A stretch of DNA of 64,000 nt from an uncultured Pelagibacteraceae bacterium (GCA_902581775.1 CACHPJ010000004.1:1-64000), one strand, 5' to 3'; numbered from the stretch's first letter, positions 28,345 through 36,641 are shown. The notes: generated by a model not told the origin, from the letters alone. Program-made: numbers and translations.

Positions 28345-29145
28345 ATGTATTCAAATTCTTCTATTTTAATATTTACTGATTTAGATGGAACACTTTTAAA
28401 CAGAGATACTTTTAAGTTCGACAGTATTAAAATTTTCCTAAACGAGTTAAAAAACAAAAATATTATAATTATACCAAATTCTAGTAAAACCGAGGATGAA
28501 ATAATAGAATTTAATAATGAAGCCAACTTTAAATTTCCATTTATCAGTGAAAATGGATCAATTATCCATAACCTAAATTTTTTAAGTAGCGAATTCCCAA
28601 ACAAAATTATGCTAGCTAAAAATGTTTATGAAATTCAAAATATTTTTGATAAAAATATAAATCAAGATTTAAAATCTAAATGTAAAGTTATTTCAAATCT
28701 ATCAACGCCAGAACAAATTCAAATATTTGGTTTACCAAAAAATAAGCTTAAGCAGGTATTTAAGAGAACATGTACAATACCGATAAAATTTGAGGGAAAT
28801 AACAAGGAAAAATTACGTTTAAAAAATATTTTATTAGAAATCGGTTTAGATTTTAAAGATGGGGGGAGGGTTTTAAATTTAGGTGATAGAGTTAATAAAG
28901 CTGATGCCATGAAGAAAATAATTTTTATGCTTGAAAATAAATTTAAATCCAAACCTAAAACTATAGCAGTAGGCGATAATCATAATGACTTAGAGATGCT
29001 TAAAATTTCTGATATACCTTGTTTGGTAAAAAATGATAAGTTTATAAATAAAGATCTACAAATTAAAAATTTGATAATATCAAAACAAACTGCACCAGAG
29101 GGGTGGGTAGAGATTGTCAAATTGGCACTAGAAAAAATAAAATAA
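28345..29145 (+). CDS. Mannosyl/glucosyl-3-phosphoglycerate phosphatase (HAD-IIB)
   Basis: HAD-superfamily phosphatase of 266 residues: nucleophile motif FTDLDGTLL, second motif PNSSK, a C2B-type cap, then NLGDRVNKADAM and the Mg-binding GDNHNDLEML. NLGDRV.K..A is typical of the mannosyl-3-phosphoglycerate phosphatase (MpgP/YedP) branch. The gene after it encodes a glucosyl-3-phosphoglycerate synthase-like enzyme, so the likely job is to remove phosphate from glucosyl- (or mannosyl-) 3-phosphoglycerate, giving a glycosylglycerate osmolyte. Confidence 0.82.
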   Translation: MYSNSSILIFTDLDGTLLNRDTFKFDSIKIFLNELKNKNIIIIPNSSKTEDEIIEFNNEANFKFPFISENGSIIHNLNFLSSEFPNKIMLAKNVYEIQNIFDKNINQDLKSKCKVISNLSTPEQIQIFGLPKNKLKQVFKRTCTIPIKFEGNNKEKLRLKNILLEIGLDFKDGGRVLNLGDRVNKADAMKKIIFMLENKFKSKPKTIAVGDNHNDLEMLKISDIPCLVKNDKFINKDLQIKNLIISKQTAPEGWVEIVKLALEKIK

Positions 29146-29162
29146 AAGGAATAAGTTTTGTT

Positions 29163-30383
29163 ATGGGTGATTTTTCTCAAAATGGAATAATTTCAAATCT
29201 CCACGATTTTGGGACTAAAACTACAGCTGATATAGAAAAAGAATTATTAAAATTTTCCGAAGAAAGAAAAATGGAATTAATTTTACCAAGTCTATATTCT
29301 GAGCTAAAAGGAGATGCATTACCTAATATTGTAAAACAAATTGGAGAAACAAAATATCTTAACCACATCATTATTGGTTTAGATAAGGCTTCAAAATCAG
29401 AGGCTATCAAGGCTTGGAAATTTTTCAAAAGTTTAAATACACCTTTTACAATCTTATGGAATGATGGACCTAAATTAAAAAAATTACATGAAGAACTTAA
29501 AGAGAAAGGTTTAGCACCGAGCGATTCGGGAAAGGGAAGAAATGTTTGGTATTGTCTTGGTATGTGTATTGCAAGAGATGAAGCTAGATCTGTTGCTCTT
29601 CACGATTGTGATATTAAAACTTATGATAGAAGAATGCTAGCAAAGTTATTTTATCCTGTTGTAAATCCTTTTTTTAACTTTGAGTTTTGTAAGGGATATT
29701 ACCCAAGAATAGCTAATGGGAAAATGAACGGTCGAGTTGCAAGATTACTTGTGTTTCCTTTATTAACTGCTTTAGAAAAAACTATTGGAAGAAGTGATTA
29801 TTTAGAATTTATGAAATCATTCAAATATCCTCTCGCAGGTGAGTTTTCATTTAGAAGAAATGTTTTACCAGAGCTTAGAATATCATCAGACTGGGGTATT
29901 GAAGTTGGTATTTTGTCAGAAATGCAAAGAAATTTTTCTCCCCAAAATATTTGCCAAGTTGATTTAGCTGACAAATATGATCACAAACATCAGGACTTAT
30001 CAGCAAATAATGAAAACAAAGGTCTATCAAGAATGTCTTTAGATATTGTTAAAACTTTAATTAGAAAACTAGCAACACAAGGAAATACTTTTAGCCCTGA
30101 GACTTTTAGATCATTAAAAGCTACATATTATCGATATGCATTAGATTTAATTGACATCTATAGGAGCGATGCTGAAATGAATGGTTTTAAATTCGATTCT
30201 CATACTGAGGAAAAAACAGTAGAGTTATTCGCTTTAAATATAATGAAGGCCGGCGATTCTTTTTTAAAAAGTCCTATGGATACGCCGTTCATACCTACAT
30301 GGAGCAGAGTTAAAAGTGCTATACCCGATTATTTGAAAAGACTTAAAGAAGCAATTAATGAAGATAACAAAAATTTTAGCTAA
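29163..30383 (+). CDS. gpgS: Glucosyl-3-phosphoglycerate synthase-like glycosyltransferase
   Basis: GT-A fold glycosyltransferase of about 406 residues, resembling GpgS (family GT81). It has the metal-binding ALHDCDIKTYD in place of DxD, a PLAGEFSFRR block, DWGIEVGILSEM, and CQVDLADKYDHKHQ. GpgS joins a nucleotide-activated glucose to 3-phosphoglycerate. I start at ATG 29163 (MGDFSQNG), 17 bases after the phosphatase stop; the ORF-track start at 29103 overlaps the phosphatase and adds unrelated residues. Together with the preceding phosphatase it forms a two-step glucosylglycerate pathway; mannose as donor cannot be excluded. Confidence 0.82.
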   Translation: MGDFSQNGIISNLHDFGTKTTADIEKELLKFSEERKMELILPSLYSELKGDALPNIVKQIGETKYLNHIIIGLDKASKSEAIKAWKFFKSLNTPFTILWNDGPKLKKLHEELKEKGLAPSDSGKGRNVWYCLGMCIARDEARSVALHDCDIKTYDRRMLAKLFYPVVNPFFNFEFCKGYYPRIANGKMNGRVARLLVFPLLTALEKTIGRSDYLEFMKSFKYPLAGEFSFRRNVLPELRISSDWGIEVGILSEMQRNFSPQNICQVDLADKYDHKHQDLSANNENKGLSRMSLDIVKTLIRKLATQGNTFSPETFRSLKATYYRYALDLIDIYRSDAEMNGFKFDSHTEEKTVELFALNIMKAGDSFLKSPMDTPFIPTWSRVKSAIPDYLKRLKEAINEDNKNFS

Positions 30384-30400
30384 TCTTAAAATTATTAATC

Positions 30401-31654
30401 TTAACAACCTTTAAAAGATTTAGACATGTTTCCGATTAAATCAAAATACAAAGTTTTTCCTGGATTTAGAGTAGCTCCCAATGGATCTATAACCCCAGTC
30501 TTAATGTTGGTATCTTTTGCTACTGCTTTGATTATATCAGGGTTGAATTGAGGTTCAGAAAATACACAATTTACTTTTTCATGCTCAATTACTTCTCTAA
30601 TCTCAGATAATTGTTCTGCACCAGGTAATACGTCCGTATTTACTGTAAAAGCTCCTAAGATGTTAACGCCAAATCTTTTTTCAAAATACTGGTAAGCGTC
30701 ATGAAAAACAATTGATTTAAAGTCTTTATTTAAATCAGATTTTACTTTTTTTGTAAGTTTGTCTAGATCTTTGTGTGCTTTTTTTAAATTAGCTTTATAC
30801 TTTGATGCATTTTCTTGATCGTTTTCAATTAGATGTTCTGCCATTTCACTTAAAATTACTTTTGCATTCATTGGGTCAAGCCAGATATGCGGATCGTGTT
30901 CTCCATGAGCATGCTCGTGATGATCATCGTGTTTATCTTCTTTATGGCCGTGTTCTTTATGATCATCGTGTTTATCTTCTTTATGGCCGTGTTCTTTATG
31001 ATCATCGTGTTTATCTTCTTTATGGCCGTGTTCTTTATGATCATCGTGTTTATCTTCTTTATGGCCGTGTTCTTTATGATCATCGTGTTTATCTTCTTTA
31101 TGGCCGTGTTCTTTATGATCATCGTGTTTATCTTCTTTATGGCCGTCTTCTTTATGATCATCGTGTTTATCTTCTTTATGGCCGTGTTCTTTATGATCAT
31201 CGTGTTTATCTTCTTTATGGCCGTGTTCTTTATGATCATCGTGTTTATCTTCTTTATGTTCATCATGCCCATGATCATCATGGCCTTCAAATATATTTCT
31301 TTCTCTAAATTCTAATTTCGTTAACCCTTTAATTTCCATTAATTCTATTTTTTCAGCTTTTTTTGCTATTGATTTTAATGGTTTCTCTAAAAAATTTTCT
31401 AAGTCTTCACCAACCCAAAATACTAAATCAGCATTTTGCAACATTTTAGCGTGCGATGGTTTTAATGCAAATCCATGTGGAGAATTATAGCCATCTACGA
31501 TTAAATCTGGTTTACCCACTCCATCCATCAAATAACTTGCTAATGAATGTATAGGTTTAATAGAAGCCACAACTTTAATATCTGCATTAGCAGAAAAACT
31601 AAGTGTAAATGCAAAAAATAAAGTAATTGTAAGCTTTAAAAATTTGTTTATCAT
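30401..31654 (-). CDS. znuA: Zinc-binding periplasmic protein ZnuA with expanded His-rich loop
   Basis: Cluster A-I metal-binding protein of 417 residues with a signal peptide (1-24, ..SANA). Zinc ligands expected from the family are in PHGFALKPSHA, DPHIWLDP and FHDAYQYF, with a C-terminal cysteine pair. Between the first and second ligand is a His/Asp/Lys loop of about 125 residues made of 13-residue tandem repeats; ordinary ZnuA loops are far shorter. Divergent from znuCB-zur. Its ATG is 3 bases from a Zur-like operator, so its leader must be very short and has no Shine-Dalgarno. Confidence 0.95.
   Translation of the reverse strand: MINKFLKLTITLFFAFTLSFSANADIKVVASIKPIHSLASYLMDGVGKPDLIVDGYNSPHGFALKPSHAKMLQNADLVFWVGEDLENFLEKPLKSIAKKAEKIELMEIKGLTKLEFRERNIFEGHDDHGHDEHKEDKHDDHKEHGHKEDKHDDHKEHGHKEDKHDDHKEDGHKEDKHDDHKEHGHKEDKHDDHKEHGHKEDKHDDHKEHGHKEDKHDDHKEHGHKEDKHDDHKEHGHKEDKHDDHHEHAHGEHDPHIWLDPMNAKVILSEMAEHLIENDQENASKYKANLKKAHKDLDKLTKKVKSDLNKDFKSIVFHDAYQYFEKRFGVNILGAFTVNTDVLPGAEQLSEIREVIEHEKVNCVFSEPQFNPDIIKAVAKDTNIKTGVIDPLGATLNPGKTLYFDLIGNMSKSFKGC
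30921..31258. repeat. 39-bp tandem repeat inside znuA, about 8.7 copies
   Basis: Eight complete 39-bp units starting at 30921, then a ninth that matches for about 26 bases before diverging. Units are nearly identical at DNA level; the sixth differs by one base (GTG to GTC on the plus strand), giving Asp for His. Each encodes 13 residues, HKEDKHDDHKEHG, on the minus strand. There are no spacers, and 39 is a multiple of three, so copy-number change keeps the frame. Confidence 0.97.
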
Positions 31655-31657
31655 AGT

Positions 31658-31687
31658 GTTATAATATAACGTTTGTTATAATATAAC
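31658..31687. promoter_or_regulatory. Two tandem Zur-like operators between znuA and znuC
   Basis: Two identical 13-base near-palindromes, GTTATAATATAAC, at 31658-31670 and 31675-31687, 17 bases apart start to start. They match the core of the known Zur box (GTTATANTATAAC). Each contains TATAAT on the plus strand, so the operator overlaps likely -10 elements. They lie between divergent znuA and znuC, with zur in the znuC operon. Confidence 0.88.
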
Positions 31688-31712
31688 ATATTTGAGGTCA
31701 AGGATTTTTATT

Positions 31713-32459
31713 ATGGAAAATAAAAAAAAGGTACTACTAAAGGTTGAAAATGTCGGCGTTTCTATAAATGACAAATCTTTAGTTAAAGGAGTTTCATTTG
31801 AAGTTAAACAAGGTGAAATAGTAACATTGATAGGTCCAAATGGTTCTGGAAAATCAACAACAGCAAAAATTGCACTGGGAATATATAAAAAAATAGATGG
31901 CAAAGTTAAAACATACACTGACAAAATTGGATACGTGCCTCAAAAAATTTCAATAGATTGGACCTTGCCAATTAGAGTTTCGGATTTTATGACTTTGACA
32001 GAAGAATTAAATCAAGATCAAATTAATACTGCTTTAAATTTAACAGGCGTTGAACATTTAAAAAATAAAAGTTTAAGTAAATTATCCGGAGGAGAGTTTC
32101 AAAGAGTTTTGATAGCAAGAGCTATTTCTAAACAACCAGAATTATTAGTGCTTGATGAACCTGTACAGGGTGTCGATTTTAAAGGTGAACTTGCCTTATA
32201 TGAATTAATCAAAAAAATTTCTGACAAAATGAAATGTGGAATACTTTTAATTTCGCATGATTTGCATGTAGTAATGTCTGCTACTGATTATGTATTATGC
32301 TTAAATGGACATGTCTGTTGTTCTGGAACACCACATAATGTCGTTAAAGATAGCAAATATAGGGAATTATTCGGTGATAGAGCTTCAAACATCTTATCTT
32401 TATACGAACATAAGCATGACCATACTCATTCTCAAGATGGAGCAATAGATCAAAAATAA
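31713..32459 (+). CDS. znuC: Zinc ABC transporter ATPase ZnuC
   Basis: ABC ATPase of about 248 residues powering ZnuB. Walker A GPNGSGKST, Q-loop YVPQK, signature LSGGEFQR, Walker B LLVLDEPVQGVD and switch LISHDLH are intact; the VQGVD and LISHDLH text is typical of ZnuC. The C-terminus ends in a short His-rich tail (EHKHDHTHSQDG). I start at ATG 31713 (MENKKKVL); the tracked TTG start at 31692 falls just after the Zur operators and is unlikely. One base before znuB. Confidence 0.95.
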   Translation: MENKKKVLLKVENVGVSINDKSLVKGVSFEVKQGEIVTLIGPNGSGKSTTAKIALGIYKKIDGKVKTYTDKIGYVPQKISIDWTLPIRVSDFMTLTEELNQDQINTALNLTGVEHLKNKSLSKLSGGEFQRVLIARAISKQPELLVLDEPVQGVDFKGELALYELIKKISDKMKCGILLISHDLHVVMSATDYVLCLNGHVCCSGTPHNVVKDSKYRELFGDRASNILSLYEHKHDHTHSQDGAIDQK

Positions 32460-32460
32460 T

Positions 32461-33264
32461 ATGCTTGAAGATTTTTTTATAAGAGCTTTACTCGCTGGGA
32501 TTGGAATAGCTTTAATTACAGGTCCAATCGGATGCTTTGTAATTTGGAGAAGATTGTCTTTTTTTGCAGGTACACTTGCACATTCAGCTTTATTAGGTGT
32601 CACAATGGCTTTAGTATTTGAACTCAATATTGCTTTTTCAGTTTTTTTAATATCAGCAGTTTTAGCAATTTTCCTTCTTCAACTACAAACTAAAACAAAC
32701 CTTCCTAACGATGCTTTACTAGGTTTATTAGCCCATTCATCACTAGCAATAGGACTTGTAATCATTGGATTTTTAACAACTATTAGATTTGATGTGATGG
32801 GATTGCTATTTGGCGACATATTAGCTGTAAGTCAAAGCGATTTATTATTAATTTGGGTTGGCGGCGTATTTATCTTAATAATTTTAAAAATTATTTGGAA
32901 ACCTTTATTTGCTTCCACAATAAATTATGATTTAGCTAAAGCAGAAGGAATGAACCCTGACAGATATAATGCGATATTTACAATTTTGATGGCAGCAATA
33001 ATTGCTATTTCAATAAAAATAGTGGGTCTTCTCTTAATAACTGGAATGCTAATTATTCCAGCTGCGTTAGCAAGAAATATCTCAAACAATCCTATACAAA
33101 TGGCTCTTCTATCTACGATTGGAGGATTATTATCAATTTTAATAGGATTGTTTTCTTCTTTAGAATTTAATACAGCATCTGGTCCTTCAATAATAACTGC
33201 AGCTTTACTACTATTTTTAATTACACTTATTAAAACTAAAAAATTTTCTGAATTGAAAAAATGA
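32461..33264 (+). CDS. znuB: Zinc ABC transporter permease ZnuB
   Basis: ABC-3 family permease of 267 residues with about eight hydrophobic helices. Family blocks are GPIGCFVIWRRLSFFAGTLAHSALLG (shown in part: RRLSFFAGTLAHSALLG), the LAKAEGMNPDRYN cytoplasmic loop and KIVGLLLITGMLIIPAALAR near the end (shown in part). It forms the membrane channel for zinc delivered by ZnuA. Stop-to-start spacing with znuC is one base. Confidence 0.94.
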   Translation: MLEDFFIRALLAGIGIALITGPIGCFVIWRRLSFFAGTLAHSALLGVTMALVFELNIAFSVFLISAVLAIFLLQLQTKTNLPNDALLGLLAHSSLAIGLVIIGFLTTIRFDVMGLLFGDILAVSQSDLLLIWVGGVFILIILKIIWKPLFASTINYDLAKAEGMNPDRYNAIFTILMAAIIAISIKIVGLLLITGMLIIPAALARNISNNPIQMALLSTIGGLLSILIGLFSSLEFNTASGPSIITAALLLFLITLIKTKKFSELKK

Positions 33265-33286
33265 GAGTTAATTGGTAAAATATAAT

Positions 33287-33685
33287 ATGGTTCAAATACA
33301 AACTCTTTCTAAAAATCAAAAAATAATTTTAGATATTATTGAAAAAGCCAATGAACCTTTAAAAGCTTATTCAATTTTATTTAATGTCCAAAAAAAAGGT
33401 ATTAAAGCTCCTTTACAAGTTTATAGAGCCTTAGAAAAATTAATCAAATTAGGAAAAATTCATAAAGTAGAAAGCAGAAATGCTTTTGTAGCTTGTAAAA
33501 ATTCCAATTGTGAGATATCGAAAGCTACGGTCTTTTCAATTTGTGAAACATGTGAAAAAGTAACAGAAATTAGCAATCAAAAACTTTCTAAATATCTAAA
33601 AAATTTTCATGACAAAACGGGCATGACCTATAAAAAATATAATTTAGAATTTTATGGTTTATGTACAACCTGTAAAAGAAGTTAA
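33287..33685 (+). CDS. zur: Zinc uptake regulator, Fur family
   Basis: Fur-superfamily repressor of about 132 residues: N-terminal winged helix (KNQKIILDIIEKANEPLKAYSI, shown in part; PLQVYRALEKLIKLGKIHKV) and C-terminal metal-binding domain with two CxxC structural zinc pairs, CETC and CTTC. PLQVYRAL with a weak recognition strand and the absence of the HHDH Fur cluster point to Zur, as does its position after znuCB. Start taken at ATG 33287, not the tracked TTG at 33272. It presumably closes a feedback loop on the twin boxes at 31658. Confidence 0.9.
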   Translation: MVQIQTLSKNQKIILDIIEKANEPLKAYSILFNVQKKGIKAPLQVYRALEKLIKLGKIHKVESRNAFVACKNSNCEISKATVFSICETCEKVTEISNQKLSKYLKNFHDKTGMTYKKYNLEFYGLCTTCKRS

Positions 33686-33745
33686 TTTAATACTGCGACA
33701 AATCTCAATTTTTAATATCTGTTAAATTATCTTAATCTCAAAAAA

Positions 33746-34678
33746 ATGAAATTTATTATATCTATTATAACTGCGCTATTTTTCTTAACCTCATTAAATG
33801 CTAAAGAAATTAAAATGGGGAAAGCTGACTGGGATACAGGCTTTTTTCAAGCTGAAATATATAAAAAAGCTCTAGAAAAAATGGGTTACAAAGTATCAGG
33901 GCCGACAGTAATGAAGCCTCAAGTTTTCTATGTTGCAGCTGCTGCAGGCGATATGGATTTATGGGTAAACGGATGGTTTGAAAATCATAATACATATGTG
34001 AAAGAAGCAATGGGAAAAGTTAAACCTGTAGGATATGTTGTAGAAAAAGGTGGATTACAAGGTTACCTTATAGATAAAAAAACTGCTGATAAATTTAATA
34101 TAAAATCAATAATGGATATCAAAAAACACGCTAAGGAATTTGATATCAATGACGATGGAAAAGCAGACATGGTAGCTTGCCCTCCAGGGTGGGGATGTGA
34201 AAAGATAATTACTAAGCACTTTACAGAACTTGGTCTTGGTGAGTTCATTAATCCATTAAAAGCGGATTACTCTGCATCTATGGCTGATTTAATTTCAAGA
34301 TACAAAAATGGAAAATCAATTTTATTTTATACTTGGACACCAAACTGGTCAGTTGGAACCTTAAAATTAGGAGAAGATGTTGTTTGGATAGAAGCTCCAT
34401 TTAGCGATACAAAGGAAGTAAAAGTACCAAATGCTACGAAATCTAAATTAAACATGGGTTTTGCTGTAAATGATATTAGAGCTGCTGCAAATGTTGATTT
34501 TTTAAAAGCCAATCCAAAAGTTGAAAAAATGCTAAAAAAAGCCTCCATACCACTAGCAGATATTGCTGATCAAAATCTTAAAATGAATGCTGGTGAAAAA
34601 AGTGAAAAAGCTATTAAGAAACACGCTGAAGACTGGATAAAAGCAAATCAGAGCACTTTTGATAGTTGGATTAATTAA
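33746..34678 (+). CDS. Betaine/choline-type ABC binding protein, copy 1
   Basis: ProX/OpuAC-type periplasmic binding protein of 310 residues with a signal peptide (1-19, ..SLNAK). Tryptophans that can form an aromatic cage for a quaternary amine are in KADWDTGFF, LWVNGWFE, CPPGWGCE and FYTWTPNW. A DINDDGKAD stretch resembles a calcium loop. It is a close paralogue (roughly three quarters identical by eye) of the next gene. Unlike copy 2 it has no Shine-Dalgarno. The ligand may be glycine betaine, choline or a related osmolyte. Confidence 0.85.
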   Translation: MKFIISIITALFFLTSLNAKEIKMGKADWDTGFFQAEIYKKALEKMGYKVSGPTVMKPQVFYVAAAAGDMDLWVNGWFENHNTYVKEAMGKVKPVGYVVEKGGLQGYLIDKKTADKFNIKSIMDIKKHAKEFDINDDGKADMVACPPGWGCEKIITKHFTELGLGEFINPLKADYSASMADLISRYKNGKSILFYTWTPNWSVGTLKLGEDVVWIEAPFSDTKEVKVPNATKSKLNMGFAVNDIRAAANVDFLKANPKVEKMLKKASIPLADIADQNLKMNAGEKSEKAIKKHAEDWIKANQSTFDSWIN

Positions 34679-34801
34679 TTTAAATTTAAAAATTACTGAA
34701 ATAATACCTATTTTACTTAGATTTTTGAAATAAGACTCACCTTTTAGTTGTATTACGGTTACATTTCTCAATTATACATGCTAGTTTTTTAAAAAAAATA
34801 A

Positions 34802-34806
34802 GGGGG
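34802..34806 (+). promoter_or_regulatory. Strong Shine-Dalgarno before the second binding-protein gene
   Basis: GGGGGAT six bases before the ATG at 34813. The 134-base gap upstream is large for this genome and probably holds a separate promoter for copy 2; a TATACA element at about 34775 is possible but has no convincing -35 partner. Confidence 0.65.
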
Positions 34807-34812
34807 ATTATA

Positions 34813-35754
34813 ATGAAACACTTTAAACATCTAGTAACATTAATTGCCGCTTTGTTTATTACAAACGCAGTTAATGCAAACGAAGTTAAAATGGCTAAAG
34901 CAAACTGGGATACTGGTTATTTCCAAGCTGAAATATACAAACAAGCTTTGGAAAAAATGGGTTACAAAGTAACTGAACCTAAAGCAATCAAGCCTTCAGT
35001 ATTTTACGTTGCGGCAGCAGCAGGAGATCTAGACCTATGGGTAAATGGATGGTTTGGAACTCATGACGGTTATATGAAAGAAGCTAAAGGTAAAGTAAAA
35101 ACAGTTGGTTATGTAATGAAAAAAGGTGGCTTACAAGGTTACCTAGTAGATAAAAAATCAGCTGACAAATACGGTATCAAAAGCGTAATGGATATTAAAG
35201 CTAATGCTAAAGCATGGGACTCTAACGGTGATGGCAAAGCGGATATGGTTGCTTGCCCTCCGGGTTGGGGTTGTGAGAAGCAAATTACAAAACATTTTGC
35301 TGAACTTGGTTTAGGTGACTTTATAAATCCAGTTAAAGCTGACTATTCAGCTTCAATGGCCGATGCAGTAGCAAAATATAAAAACGGAAAACCTGTATTA
35401 TTTTATACATGGACTCCGAATTGGACTGTTGGTGCTTTAAAACTTGGACAGGACGTTGTATGGATAGAAGTTCCTTACAGCCAAACTAAAAAAGTTAGCG
35501 TTCCAAATGCAACAAAATCTAAAATTAATATGGGTTTTGGTGCTGATGATATTCGTCCAGCGGCAAACTCTGATTTCTTAAAAGCCAATCCAAAAGTGAA
35601 AAAAATGCTTTCAAAAGCGTCTATTCCACTAGCGGATATTGCTGCGCAAAACATGAAAATGAATGCGGGTGAAAAGAGTGAAAGAGCTATCAAAAAACAT
35701 GCTGCGGAGTGGATAAAAGCGAACCAAAGTACGTTCGATAGTTGGATCAAATAA
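34813..35754 (+). CDS. Betaine/choline-type ABC binding protein, copy 2
   Basis: 313-residue paralogue of the preceding gene with the same order of blocks: signal peptide (1-23, ..VNANE), KANWDTGYF, LWVNGWFG, DSNGDGKAD, CPPGWGCEK, FYTWTPNW and the shared C-terminal WIKANQSTFDSWI. The copies differ mainly at the lobe surfaces. With its strong ribosome site and better codons (more G/C third positions) it is probably the more highly made of the two. Its own promoter gap suggests the copies can be regulated independently. Confidence 0.87.
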   Translation: MKHFKHLVTLIAALFITNAVNANEVKMAKANWDTGYFQAEIYKQALEKMGYKVTEPKAIKPSVFYVAAAAGDLDLWVNGWFGTHDGYMKEAKGKVKTVGYVMKKGGLQGYLVDKKSADKYGIKSVMDIKANAKAWDSNGDGKADMVACPPGWGCEKQITKHFAELGLGDFINPVKADYSASMADAVAKYKNGKPVLFYTWTPNWTVGALKLGQDVVWIEVPYSQTKKVSVPNATKSKINMGFGADDIRPAANSDFLKANPKVKKMLSKASIPLADIAAQNMKMNAGEKSERAIKKHAAEWIKANQSTFDSWIK

Positions 35755-35766
35755 GTTTTAAGTTAA

Positions 35767-36633
35767 GTGAGCTTAAAACTTTCACCATCTGACTACGAGG
35801 TTTACATTCCAATAGCAGAATGGATTGAAAAACATATTAAGGAGTGGTTGTTTATGCAACGACCACTCTTTAAAAAGTTATCTGCTCCAATTGACACAGT
35901 TCTTAACGGTTTAGACACACTTTTTAATTTCATACCATTTCCAATAGTAGTTTTAATTTTCGTATTTTTTGGATTCAAGACTAATGGAATTAAATTTGCT
36001 TTAATTTCTGCAGTTAGTTTAATTGCTATAGATTTAGTTGATTTATGGCAGGAAACAATGACGACTTTAGCAATGATTTTTACTGCCGTTATCTTTTGTA
36101 TGATTATAGGTATACCTTTAGGCATTGTTGCTTCAAGAAGCAGGTTATTTGAAACGATTTTAAGACCAATACTTGATATAATGCAAACAATCCCAAGCTT
36201 TGTATACTTAATTCCAGTTGTGATGTTATTTGGTGTCGGCTTAACACCAGGCGTAATTGCAACTATTATATTCGCATTACCACCAATTGTAAGATTAACT
36301 AATTTAGGTATTCGACAAGTTGGTAAGGGCTTTAAAGAAGCTGGGGCGAGCTTAGGTTTAACAAGGTTTTTAATTTTAAGAAAAATAGAAATTCCACTAG
36401 CTATGAAAACTATTATGGCAGGAGTTAATCAAACTTTAATGTTGGCATTATCAATGGTTGTTATAGCCGCTTTAATCGGAGCGGGGGGGTTAGGATTAAC
36501 AGTATATGTTGCCTTAGGTAGGTTAGATATAGGAGGAGCAGTTGTTGGTGGAACTGGTATAGTTATATTAGCTATTATACTAGATAGAATAACTCAAAAA
36601 GTTATTCCTCAGGACGACATCAAATCAAGATAA
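35767..36633 (+). CDS. Betaine/choline-type ABC permease
   Basis: ProW/OpuAB-type permease of 288 residues, GTG start 12 bases after the binding-protein stop. It has a cytosolic N-terminus (WIEKHIKEWLFMQRP), five to six helices, and conserved LDIMQTIPSFVYLIPVVMLFG (shown in part: MQTIPSFVYLIPV), PPIVRLTNLGIRQV, the EAA loop FKEAGASLGLTRFLILRKIEIP (shown in part) and AALIGAGGLG. No ATPase (proV) gene follows; the next gene is on the other strand. Confidence 0.9.
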   Translation: MSLKLSPSDYEVYIPIAEWIEKHIKEWLFMQRPLFKKLSAPIDTVLNGLDTLFNFIPFPIVVLIFVFFGFKTNGIKFALISAVSLIAIDLVDLWQETMTTLAMIFTAVIFCMIIGIPLGIVASRSRLFETILRPILDIMQTIPSFVYLIPVVMLFGVGLTPGVIATIIFALPPIVRLTNLGIRQVGKGFKEAGASLGLTRFLILRKIEIPLAMKTIMAGVNQTLMLALSMVVIAALIGAGGLGLTVYVALGRLDIGGAVVGGTGIVILAIILDRITQKVIPQDDIKSR

Positions 36634-36641
36634 TAAAAACA

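Noticed and set aside
30921-31258. CRISPR array
   Set aside because: Repeats are directly adjacent without unique spacers, lie in frame inside znuA, and no cas gene is present.
30802-31315. Three long ORFs (168, 140 and 142 residues) in other frames over the znuA repeat
   Set aside because: A 39-bp repeat without stops gives open frames in several phases; products are pure repeats and znuA is clearly the coding frame.
34553-34771. 72-residue minus-strand ORF in the gap between the two binding-protein genes
   Set aside because: More than half overlaps copy 1 antisense; no ribosome site or motif, and the gap is better explained as a promoter.
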